From Ettlia oleoabundans (Eukaryota > Chlorophyta > Chlorophyceae > Chlamydomonadales), in contig JAAMXP010003103.1 of NCBI GenBank assembly GCA_019693395.1, positions 1 to 39,770 on the forward strand: 39,770 bases of DNA, in the 5' to 3' direction. This document shows positions 31,035 to 39,770 of the stretch, piece after piece (within the stretch, counting starts at the first letter, position 1; each line of letters begins with the position of its first letter). A program made the translations under genes and the position numbers. The notes beneath the pieces are model-generated. The model was not told where the DNA came from and made no database searches. It was given only the letters and a program-made list of their open reading frames with translations.

Positions 31035-32839
31035 ATGGAAGCACAGGTCTTGAAAGTCACAAACGAGCAGCTGGGAATAAATCCAGGGTGCGCGTTTGTG
31101 TGTTACAACATGCATGCGCCGCTTGTCTGCTGTGCCAGGGTTGCATGCTTGTTTGTGGACTGCCTGTAGCCGGCACGGCGGCGGCATGCGGGTTGCATCT
31201 TTGCAACGCAGGACCTGGCGACGAACTCGGCACCGGGTTCTCAGGCCACAACGTTGCACGCCTGCCGCCACGCTCGTGGCGGCAGCGGCCGCCAGCGTTC
31301 CAAGTCCACTGCGCACCTTGTTGTATTGCAGGGAGGTTCATGAGGGACCCCTCTCGTTTGATTTGGGCAATCTTTTGGCATGGGATGCCAGTGCAGTAGA
31401 TGCTGCAGCATTTGCTGGCGGAGGCGCTGATGCGGCCTGTCACCGCCTGGCCCAGACCATCTTTCAGTCGCTTGCTGCCCGTCTCTTTGCGCTGCCGTCA
31501 GAGGCTGTGCCCGTGGGGCGTGTGGCGCAGTTGCCGCGCCCTACCACTGTGCTTCCACGGGAGAAGCCCATCCCCAAGCCTCGGCCGCCCACCAAATGGG
31601 AGCAGTTTGCACAGCGCAAGGGAATTGAGAAGCGCAAGCGGAGCAAGCTGGAGTGGGATGAAACCTCGCAGGAGTGGCGGCGGCGGTATGGGTACAAGCG
31701 TGCCAATGATGAGGCTGCGGTCCCAATCATTGAGGCCAAGCCTGGAGATCAGGTGGGTGAGGGTCAAACTCTGGGGGGTCGCATGCCGTGTTTCTGGCAA
31801 GGTCAACTTAATGAAGCACCCATCATGCCTTTCCTATGCTTCCTGCATGCATTCCTCCTGTTTGCAGCCAGGTGAAGATCCTTTCACAAAGCAGCGGCAA
31901 GAGAAGAAGGAGCGTGTCAGGAAGCAGCAGCAGCAGCAGCTTAGCAATCTGAAAGCGGCGGCCAAGGCAGGTGATGCAGCGGCACTGCCGCCCACGCTGC
32001 GCTTGGCGGCGGCATTGCCGGAGCATGGCAAGGGGCGGCCTGCCAAACGCAAGGAGCTGCAAGATGAGGTATGTCCCTGCCTCCATGATAAAGAGGGGAC
32101 AGGAAAGCAGTGTAACCAGCCTCCTTTCATTCTTGGATTTATTGTTGCTTGCATGATTGATGCCAGCTCTGTTGTTGGCAGTGCTTTGCTGAAGCAGGTT
32201 CCACCCTGCATGCTGCCTCCCCGCGCAGCTCAAAGCGGCAACACGGCAGGCAGCGGTCTCCACTGCATCAATGGGCAAGTTTGACCGCCTGGCGCGTGGC
32301 GAGAAGCCAGAGGACCGGCAGCCGCGCGGCAAGAAGCGCAAGTTTGCACCAGTAGCAGAAAAAGTGAGCTTGCTATTTCGCTGTGGCCTTATCTTGAAGT
32401 TGCTGGTTCCCCATCAAATGACGTGGCCTTCCAGCCAGTGGACATTCAAGCAACAGTAGGCAAGATAGGTTGGATTGCCAGCTTGGAGTGCATGCACATC
32501 TGGCAATAAGACCCGACGCATCAATTGCCCCAATCTCAAGTTGTGGCTAACGTGCTTTCGCTGTCGTTCGTGGGGTTGCAGGCTGGCATGGAACAGCAGC
32601 AGCAGGCCAAGCTGGTCGATCGCATAATAAGCCAGAATGCGGATGATGTGGTGGATATCAGCCGAGCAATCGGTAAGTTTGAAGCAGCGGCACGCGAGGA
32701 ACGGCACAGAATGAAGCAGAAAGGTATAAACAAGAAGGGGCGGGCCGAGGGGAAGGGCACCAACAGCAGCAGCAAGGCCAAGAAGGGCAGCAGCAGCAAC
32801 AAGGGCAAGAACAAGAAAGGCCACGGCAGGGGCAAGTAG
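31035..32839 (+). CDS. RRS1: Ribosome biogenesis regulatory protein RRS1, 5 exons, 355 aa
   Basis: Exons: 31035-31087, 31332-31752, 31868-32068, 32229-32363, 32582-32839. RRS1 works with RPF2 in the nucleolus to bring the 5S RNP (5S rRNA, uL5, uL18) into the pre-60S ribosome. Seen: LSFDLGNLLAWD near residue 25-36, then LPRPTTVLPREKPIPKPRPP, TKWEQFAQRKGI, WDETSQEWRRRYGYKRAND and DPFTKQRQEKKERV, all family signatures in order. SMGKFDRLARGEKPE and RGKKRKFAPV follow, and the last about 40 residues are Lys/Gly/Ser/Asn-rich, the usual basic tail. A run of five Gln sits in exon 3. The length is close to human (365). The first exon is short; an in-frame ATG 33 codons upstream (30936) exists, but the distance from 31035 to FDLGNLL fits the family. 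Exon 1 is the least certain part. It shares a divergent region with UBP12. Confidence 0.94.
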
Positions 32840-33046
32840 TGAGCTGGCGTTTCATTTCTTTTTTCGTTCGTTCGACTGCAAGGCCTTGTTTGATTGTTCG
32901 AAAAATAATGAAAAGTGATGCCTTCACACATGGAAGCCTCAAACTTCATGTTCTCAGAAATTGGTTTGCATGTTGGATGGCATGCAAACTTTTACATCTG
33001 GGACGATTGCCCACCATGTGACAACCATACCACATTTCTCGAGCAA
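32840..33046. other. Short convergent intergenic region, RRS1 and TRM5 3' flanks
   Basis: Only 207 bases separate the two stop codons, so the 3' UTRs are short or overlap. A minus-strand TGTAA lies at 32992-32996. Confidence 0.6.
32992..32996 (-). terminator. Possible polyadenylation signal (TGTAA) for TRM5
   Basis: TGTAA on the minus strand, 51 bases past the TRM5 stop codon, at a typical spacing for a green-algal polyadenylation signal. Confidence 0.35.
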
Positions 33047-35843
33047 TCAGTGCAGCTTTTGTCGCTTGCTGGCCTTATCCGCAAATGCAATGCTGGCTGG
33101 AAGGCGGAAGCTGACGCAAAGCATGATCTTGTTGGGCGCCACGTCACGCACCACATGCTGCTGCGGATCCGTATCCAGCTGGCCCCCCAAGCTTGCCTCA
33201 ACGCGCTGCCTCACTCCTGCATGGTATGCACACAAGGTGAATTCATGCTCTACTAGGTGCTGCTGCCAGTCTGGTGCAAATGATAGCACCCACAAGCGCC
33301 TCACCTGTCAGCTCCTGCTCCCCCTTGGCAAAGGTATAGACGTGCACCAGTGGCAGCTCATGCCCCTGCCACATCTGCGGACAGAAGCTACCATGCAGGG
33401 CATCCAAAAATTCCACAGCTGCCGCAGGCAAGTTCATTACGATATGATGGAACACGCCGCTACTGCTGCCAGGTGTTGCTATTTGCTGCGCTCCTGTGCC
33501 TGGTGCTGGCTCATCCTTGCTGGCCACTGGTGGCTGCACAGGCTGTGCTGGCACTTGCCCTGCTGCTGGTTGCTGCTGGTGCTCGGCAACTTGCTGTTGC
33601 TCCTCCTGGGATGCCTTCTGGCCCTTGGTGGCCTTCCTTTCTGCGGACGGAGGCACCCTCAGTGCTGCAGCGGATACATCCAGCCTGCCACCCGCTGCTT
33701 GTCGCATAAACTCACGACCGTCAAAGTTGAAAGGCAGCACCTTGCCTGCCAACCGGTTGATCCGAACGTTGGTGCATAAATAGTCAAAGCTTGCAGGGTT
33801 GAGGTCGTTGGCATACACCTGTGAAAGAATGCAGTGCGCGGACCGTGCGCGCGTTGTTGCGGTGGTTCTGATGGGGACGCAGCGCTCAAAAGCGCGCAGG
33901 GCAGCACCAGCTCTTCTAGCCTAGGTCCCAATAGCCTCCCTTCCTGGCAACAGAACCTGAATTTGCTCTGCTCGCGAGCGAACATGTCATCCATGCAAGC
34001 TGCAACAGGCACCCGCTCACCTGGCAGCCCTTCTGCGCTGCCGGGATGGCAAAGGGGCCGATGCCCGCCATTGCGTCCACCACCACCTCGCCAGGCTGGA
34101 ACAGCTGCACTAGGCGCTGGTGCTCACGTTCCAGTCGTGAGTTCCAGTACACCTGCAAATTGAAAACTCATACCTCGGTGGTAGACACAGCAATGCAAGG
34201 AAAAAAGTATAAGAACAGGTTGTAGAAAGGCAGGTCGTAAGGAAAAGGGGCGAGTTTAAAATCTCACTGTCAACCACACTTTCACCTTTTTAAAATCCAG
34301 TTTAAATCGTGCTCCATGTTGCCGCACCTCCGTCTCTGTGCTGTCTTCCCCTGCCAGCACCTCCATGGGAAACACACGGAACTCATTTTCAATGCTGGCC
34401 ACCTGCACCAAATACCAGCGGAGTCATCAAACAGGTTGTACGCTTCGCCGTGTGCAATCAGATTGTAAACGCAGATGTTAGGATGCGTGATGTAGGGAAC
34501 GGAGTTGTGATGAATTGGTAATTGAAACAACCCAGCGGCAGCGAGACCTCCAAAATACCTCGCCTTGTTCACTACAGTCTTCAGTCGCGGATTTTTATCC
34601 AGAATGACCTGCAACATAGCGATGAATTGAAAGGGAGGTTTGCTAGCATATGCGACAACCACAATACAACCTGTCAATTGGTGTCCTCAGCTGACATGCG
34701 CAGTAGCACCATAAATAACCGACCTTGTTCAATTACGCTGGGAGGTGAACTAATGAATGCGACCGTTTGGCAGAGGGCAGCCAAATACCTGTCCTATGAG
34801 GTGCTTGAAGGGCAGCAGGTCCTCCCGAAGGTTTAAGTGCGCAATGTGACCCACGCTCTCAAATGAGCTAGGCACCTCAATGCCCTCGGGCAGCAAACGC
34901 TGCAACAACAGTTTGGAAAGCCGGTCGAAGCCTTGACACCAGCCAACCATGCCATCCACAGAAGAGAGAGCGAGAGGGGTCTGCATGCACGTACCCGCAA
35001 AACCACATGCGCTGGCCAATAGGAATAGCCCACATTCACTTGTGCTGTTGTTATGTGCAGCCCATCTGCCTGCACAAGGTCAGCCAGCGTCTTTCCAGCC
35101 AGCCCATCAAGCTGCCGGCTGGCAAGATCTGCAGGAACCGAGCAGCAGAAGTTTCTTGGTGTCTTGACAGCTCCCTCTCAAATGCATTTGTAAGCAACTA
35201 GAGCATTGTTACACATGTAAAGGCATTGGAAGCAAGACATACCAGCCTCAGTGAGTGCCTCCTCCAGAAGAAGCAACCGGAAGTCAGGGTTGCTGGGATC
35301 CTCCTGTATGTTCCGTAATCTCGGTTTGTTGAACAAATGCCTACAGCATAAATCGAGTTGGTAGAAAGGTCGAGGAGCACAGATACAAGGCCAATATGCC
35401 ATTGCCGGGAAAGAAGTGGCTTTGCGGGGTCACACAACCCGCCATCTCGCCAGGCTTGCCCCTCACTTGGAGAACAGCTTCATGTACTGGCTGGTGTTTT
35501 GCTTGGGAATGCGAATAGCTGTCAACTGAATACTTTCAAGAAACTGAGCCTTGAGCTCCTCCGCAAGTGTGCTAGCAGGCGCTGTCGCTGCGGCGCCTTG
35601 AGCCTGGGCGGCACTACGGGCAGGCGGAGTCGCCATTGCTGCTCCCGCTATCGACCGCGCTCTGACGTCTCTGGGTGACGAAACACACGCCACGCGACTA
35701 GTTTTGCTTAGTCGGCGCTGGTGTGAAAGAGGGGTAATGAACCCCGCTGCAGCAGCGGCAGCGGTCACAAGCGAGTTCTTGCAAACACGCAGCCCATGGT
35801 ATGGCAGAAACCTCGATAGAAGACAACGAGGAGTAAGAGGCAT
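33047..35843 (-). CDS. TRM5: tRNA (guanine-N1)-methyltransferase TRM5, 9 exons, 565 aa
   Basis: Exons: 35467-35843, 35243-35340, 34995-35128, 34789-34899, 34564-34608, 34286-34402, 34021-34152, 33305-33818, 33047-33216. TRM5 uses S-adenosylmethionine to make m1G37 next to the anticodon, preventing +1 frameshifts; it acts in cytosol or nucleus and in mitochondria. Seen: [52 protein letters not shown], the SAM-binding [17 protein letters not shown] (about 320-335), [13 protein letters not shown] (about 340-352), [10 protein letters not shown] and [19 protein letters not shown], all TRM5 motifs in order. The first 65 residues are basic, Ser/Ala-rich and nearly free of acids, like an organelle targeting peptide. 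A second ATG at 35634-35636 (Met70) could start a cytosolic form. Exon 8 carries a Gln/Ala/Pro-rich insert of about 75 residues between DGREFMRQ and FHHIVMNLP, where yeast also has a variable loop. Intron 5 has competing GC and GT donors. Confidence 0.93.
34403..34563 (-). other. TRM5 intron 5, GC-AG or shifted GT-AG
   Basis: Donor options are AACAAG|GCGAGG and, five bases on, AAGGCGAG|GTATTT. Acceptor options are GTGCAG|GTGGCC and, eight bases on, GGCCAG|CATTGA. GC with the first acceptor gives [15 protein letters not shown], the same length as yeast (VVDKVSSIATQFRTF). GT with the second gives VVNKASIENEF, one residue shorter. Both keep frame. Confidence 0.5.
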
Positions 35844-36228
35844 GCACAGATTGAACGACCTCCTCTCTTCGACCCTCGAAAAATCAAAGAACGTTGAATG
35901 CCAACAACATGTTTATACTAGCACGCTTCAGCACAACCTTTTATGTGCATGCATGGACAACATCCTGCCTTTGCGGTGCTCGTCCTTCGTCCTTCTCAAG
36001 TGTTGCAAACGCATGTGCACTAGATTTACACGCGGTTCGTTAATGCGGCATCTGGCAATGTGCCAACAAAAATAAAAAAACGAATGAAATAGACAGAAGA
36101 CGACTGAACGAAACAAAGCCATATGAGAATTCTATCATTTTCATTTGCGGTTCTGGTGGTGAGCGGCATGCTGCCCTGATGGCCGTGGCGCATCATGCGT
36201 TGTGTGGGCATCGACGTGTATATTACGT
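35844..36228. other. Intergenic: typA 3' flank and TRM5 5' flank
   Basis: These 385 bases lie between two leftward genes. A minus-strand TGTAA at 36026-36030 and A-rich stretches near 36062-36085 could belong to the typA 3' end. Otherwise I see nothing recognisable. Confidence 0.55.
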
Positions 36229-39200
36229 TCATTTCTTCTTCTTTGCAGCGGGGTTCTTCCGCATGCGGACAGATACAGGGGTTACCTGCAACAGAGCAAC
36301 ACAGCTGCTCAGCAACAGTTGGGAGAGTATTGACGAGCTGGCGGAGCAGTGCCGCTTGTAAGCAACCAATTTACCAACCGACTAAGACTCGCATGAGCCG
36401 ATCATATGGCGTGCCGCTCACCAACCCCTGAACCAGCAGGGAGTGACTCACCTCCACCAGCTCATCGTCAACCACAAACTCAAGAGCATAATCCAGAGTG
36501 ACGGGAATGGGCTCGCTGAGTACAGTGGTGGCATCTTTGCCAGCAGCCCGCATGTTTGTAAGTGCCTTCTTTTTGCAGGGATTTACCTGCATGAGCCAGG
36601 GTGAATGAGCAGCAGATAACTCTGACATTTTATTTGGAGCAGGCCGCAGAGTTTGAGAAACCCTGCTCATGCTCCATGCACGTGGAGCCAGTGGTCCCAC
36701 ACAAAAACACCCGGCTCACCTTGAGGTCGCCGCTGCGCTGGTAGATGCCGATCACCTGGCCCTCATACACCTGGTCGCCTGGCTTGATGAACAGCCGGCC
36801 ACGCTGCTGCACCGACTCAATTGAGTATGCAGTCACCTGCAAGAAGGGCAGACAACCACAAGAAGAAAACAAGTGAAGGGAGCGAGTAGAGAAACGCATA
36901 CTACAAAGCATGGGTCAAAGAGCTCAAGGTGTGTGCCAAGAGGTCTACAGTGTGGGTTTGAATGTTGCCCAGCAGGGATGCAGTGAGGCACACATAGTGC
37001 GTGGTTTTTCCCACCTGCCCAGTCTCGTGGCACACAAGACTGCCGTTCTCTCGCGTCTGGATCTCACCAACATAAGGTGTGTAACCAATGACGTTGGTGT
37101 TGAGCACCGCAGTGCCCTTGGTGGCAGTAAGCATGGCGTTACGCAGGCCCAGCAGGGCACGGGTGGGGATTTGGTACTTCAGGCGAGTCATGCCCTCAGA
37201 GCCTGCATGCCAGGCCAACAGCACGGAGCCATGCCAACCAGTAAGAAATCAAGAACCACCACAATCGACCTCATGATCCGATGTGAACAGCAAGCACAAA
37301 TGGTGACTTGCTTGCTATTGCTTACCAACAATGACCTCAATGTTCATCAACCGAAACCAGCATCACACTCAAAAGGCCTTCCCTGCAACTGCAACAGGCC
37401 CCACCTGCTGTCATGTCCACCATCTGTGCCTTGCGCTGGCCCATCAGGTCCACCACCTGACCCACATGCTCCTCTGGCACCTCCACCACTGCCTCCTCCA
37501 TTGGTTCCATGCGTTCTCCAGTTTCAGGGTCACGCTTGGTAATGACCTTGGGCGGGCCCACCTGCATACAAGGAAGAGCGCGCAGGAGTTTCTTTGACCC
37601 GGTGTTGCATCCAAATCAACGCGGTGTTGCGCTCAAATAGACGAATGCCTCTTGGACCTGATGAGACCAGTAATCGCCCGTCCAGTCAACAAGAGTGTGG
37701 CCACTGCAGACGCAGCCCGCATCATTTACCCATTCCTACATGGCCCTTGTGTCTGAAGTACGCACCTCAAACTCGTAGCCTTCCCTGCGCATGTTCTCCA
37801 TCAGGATTCCCAGGTGCAGGGAGCTTCATAGAGGGAAAAGGGGGTGGCTAGATGCCTAGGTGAAGGTATGGCCTTACGGGAAACGATAAAATAGCTGATA
37901 AACCCGGCATTGAACACACGGGTATCAACGGCAATTCCTGAGGACAGCTGATGGTGTAACATATAACACTGCATCCGACAGCTGCCCTTATTTGTGCACC
38001 CAAACCCAACATCTGCACATAGCCTGCTGCGTGCCTCACCCGCGGCCCGACACCTCAAAAGATTCCGCTCCCTCGCCTGGCTCCACGCGCAGCGCCAGGT
38101 TGCGCTCCAGCTCACGCTCCAGCCTGTCCTTCAGGTTACGGCTGGTCACATACTTGCCCTCCTGGCCAGCAAAGGCGCTGGTGTTCACGCTGAAAGTCAT
38201 ACGCACAGTGGGCTCCTCCACCTGCAAGCCAACAGCAGGACGACATAACGGGAATGTGAAAATAGGCTAGAAATAAGCTGCCTGAATAGCAGACTTGCTG
38301 CTTATTCATTCGTCTTTGTGATGCTTCCCTTCTGCCGTAACCGCTGTAAACAAACCAGCACGTCTCGTCAAACCACAAGCAGAGGGCTGTTTGGGATTAG
38401 GTACACAACATAAAACGGCACCATGATGCATACACTACACTGTATGGCCATGTCATGAACCATAAACAACGTTGCACAACCCCCACCTCAATGGTGGGCA
38501 AGGGCTGGACGTTGGCAGGGTCGCAGATGGTCTCGCCGATGGACACCATCGGCAGACCGGTCAGCGCGCATATGTCGCCAGCCACCACCTCTTCCACTCC
38601 TTTCCGTGCAAAGTTGTCATACACAAAGAGCTCAGAGATGCGACCTGACTGCGGCTTTGTGTCACCTGTGGCCAAGCAGTACGATACAAGAATCGTCAGT
38701 GAGATTGGAGGTTGTGATGTTGCGTGATGAACAGAGAGGCAACGCAGAATTGCAGCTACAGCATGTGGCAGTGCGCGACTTTCTCAATCGCTGCCCGCCA
38801 AGAAGCAGGCAAAACACGCTTGATATCACGTCTCCCACAAAAACAAGACAGCCACCCACCAGGCTTAGTGAAAACAATGGAGTCCCCCTTGCGGATGGTG
38901 CCGCTCTGCACACGGCCAATAGCGATGCGGCCCTTGTGTTCGTCATAGTCAAGGTTGGTCACCAGTAGCTGCAGCGGCGCGTCAACCTGCAGGGGGGGGA
39001 CGAATGCAACGGACTCTGGTGACCACTGCACCCCCAGGCCCGCCCGCCAAGAGCGTCTGCTGCTGCTGCCGCTGCTGCTGGTCGTGCCACCGTCACTTAA
39101 TTTTTGCTGTCATGTAAGTTCCACCTCATGGCTCATCAGTCGATGCAATGCATGCACCAAAACCACCCGTCACACGAACAGCAGATGCAACCGCTGGCAG

Positions 39201-39770
39201 GTGACTAAGTCCCACCTGCACTGAGGGTGGCGACACCTCGCGCACGATAGCATCAAATAGTGGCTCCAGGTCATCGGCCAGCTCATCAGGCGAGTTGCCC
39301 GCGATGCCGGCCATACCAGAGGCGTAAACCACAGGGAAATCTGCAGAAGGAGATGAAAGGTCCTCCACGATTAGCCAGGCGGTGTTGATGGAAGCAATGG
39401 AGGTGCAAGAGGGACTCACGGTTGCTGGAGACATCACAGTTGCTGCAGACATGCGTTTGCTACATCAAGGTCTGATCCCACAATCATACATGTGCTCAAA
39501 GTAGTTTTGGCACCATGGATCTTTCTCAGCCTCATTGCAAGCGCTGCCACTCCCTCTGCTCTCCTTCTGCTCAACAGTTGACGCCACTCACCACACTGCT
39601 CATCGCTGGCACCAAGATCCAGGAAGAGCTCAAAAGTTTGGTCAATGACCCAGTCCGGGCGGGCAGCGGGCCGGTCCACCTTGTTCACGACCACCACAAC
39701 CTGCACCAGTAGACACATGACGGGGATGTCGTGCCCTCAGGGGATAGAAGGAACGTCGTCCCCCCCCCCC
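36229..39770 (-). CDS. typA: TypA/BipA translational GTPase, probably plastid-targeted, C-terminal 477 aa; 5' part beyond right edge
   Basis: Exons seen: 39592-39700, 39216-39340, 38860-38986, 38487-38665, 38040-38221, 37766-37823, 37405-37561, 37015-37202, 36720-36836, 36452-36586, 36229-36285. BipA/TypA is a bacterial-type ribosome-binding GTPase related to EF-G and LepA; algae and plants keep one of bacterial type, usually in the chloroplast, where it supports translation and stress tolerance. Seen: the G4 motif VVVNKVDRP in the first visible exon, then [20 protein letters not shown] (G5 region), [19 protein letters not shown] (domain 2) and [79 protein letters not shown] and [18 protein letters not shown] follow, all TypA-specific. 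The missing 5' part would hold G1-G3 and any transit peptide, so plastid targeting is inferred, not seen. The acceptor at 37823 (ATGAAG|C) is unusually weak. Confidence 0.93.
39701..39770. other. Intron of typA at the window edge, ending in a C homopolymer
   Basis: The last 70 bases are intronic (the acceptor CTGGTGCAG precedes the exon starting at 39700). The final 10 bases are all C, which suggests a scaffold end or gap-edge artefact. Confidence 0.5.

Noticed and set aside
31400..32284. 294-codon plus-strand open frame
   Set aside because: It overlaps RRS1 exons 2-4 in a wrong frame and runs through introns; the RRS1 motifs are in the other frame.
32961..33779. 272-codon plus-strand Cys/Leu-rich open frame
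   Set aside because: It is antisense to TRM5 exons 8-9 and reflects their Gln/Ala repeats. No family signal.

Overview
The window is nuclear DNA from an intron-dense photosynthetic eukaryote, most likely a chlorophyte green alga. I cannot name the species; a trebouxiophyte-like genome of moderate GC is a guess. The evidence is nine ordinary eukaryotic housekeeping genes cut into many small exons by introns of roughly 80-300 bases. Donors are mostly GTGRG/GTAAG and acceptors almost always TGCAG. One gene is a bacterial-type BipA/TypA GTPase typical of plastid-bearing lineages, one is an mTERF protein, and one is a deubiquitinase that aligns with plant UBP12/13 along its whole length. I saw no operon, prophage, transposon, CRISPR array, tRNA or rRNA.

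Layout from left to right: RPC3 (minus, 3' part cut by the left edge), CTR9 (minus), SF3A3 (plus), an mTERF gene (minus), RPC2 (plus), UBP12/13-type deubiquitinase (minus), RRS1 (plus), TRM5 (minus), and typA (minus, 5' part cut by the right edge). All seven complete gene models stay in frame across every proposed splice: CTR9 1044 aa (18 exons), SF3A3 510 aa (11), mTERF 492 aa (6), RPC2 1147 aa (22), UBP12 1102 aa (26), RRS1 355 aa (5), TRM5 565 aa (9). Head-to-head promoter regions lie between CTR9/SF3A3, mTERF/RPC2 and UBP12/RRS1. Three gene pairs converge tail to tail. The exon coordinates are my own hand splicing, checked by reading frame and by recalled family alignments, not by transcripts.

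The genes serve nuclear gene expression (Pol III subunits RPC2 and RPC3, Paf1-complex CTR9, splicing factor SF3A3), ribosome and tRNA maturation (RRS1, TRM5), ubiquitin removal (UBP12) and organelle gene expression (mTERF, TypA). They are not an obvious functional cluster, and I found no undescribed multi-gene system.

The most unusual signal is in the introns. At least seven, and perhaps ten, of about 104 introns need a GC donor instead of GT to keep the protein aligned with its family, far above the roughly 1% usual in plants and animals. Several GC introns have an in-frame GT alternative close by. Five introns carry internal tandem direct duplications of 17-75 bases. About a third of acceptors are followed by GT, so many introns sit between AG|GT repeats at both ends, which may point to intron gain by duplication.
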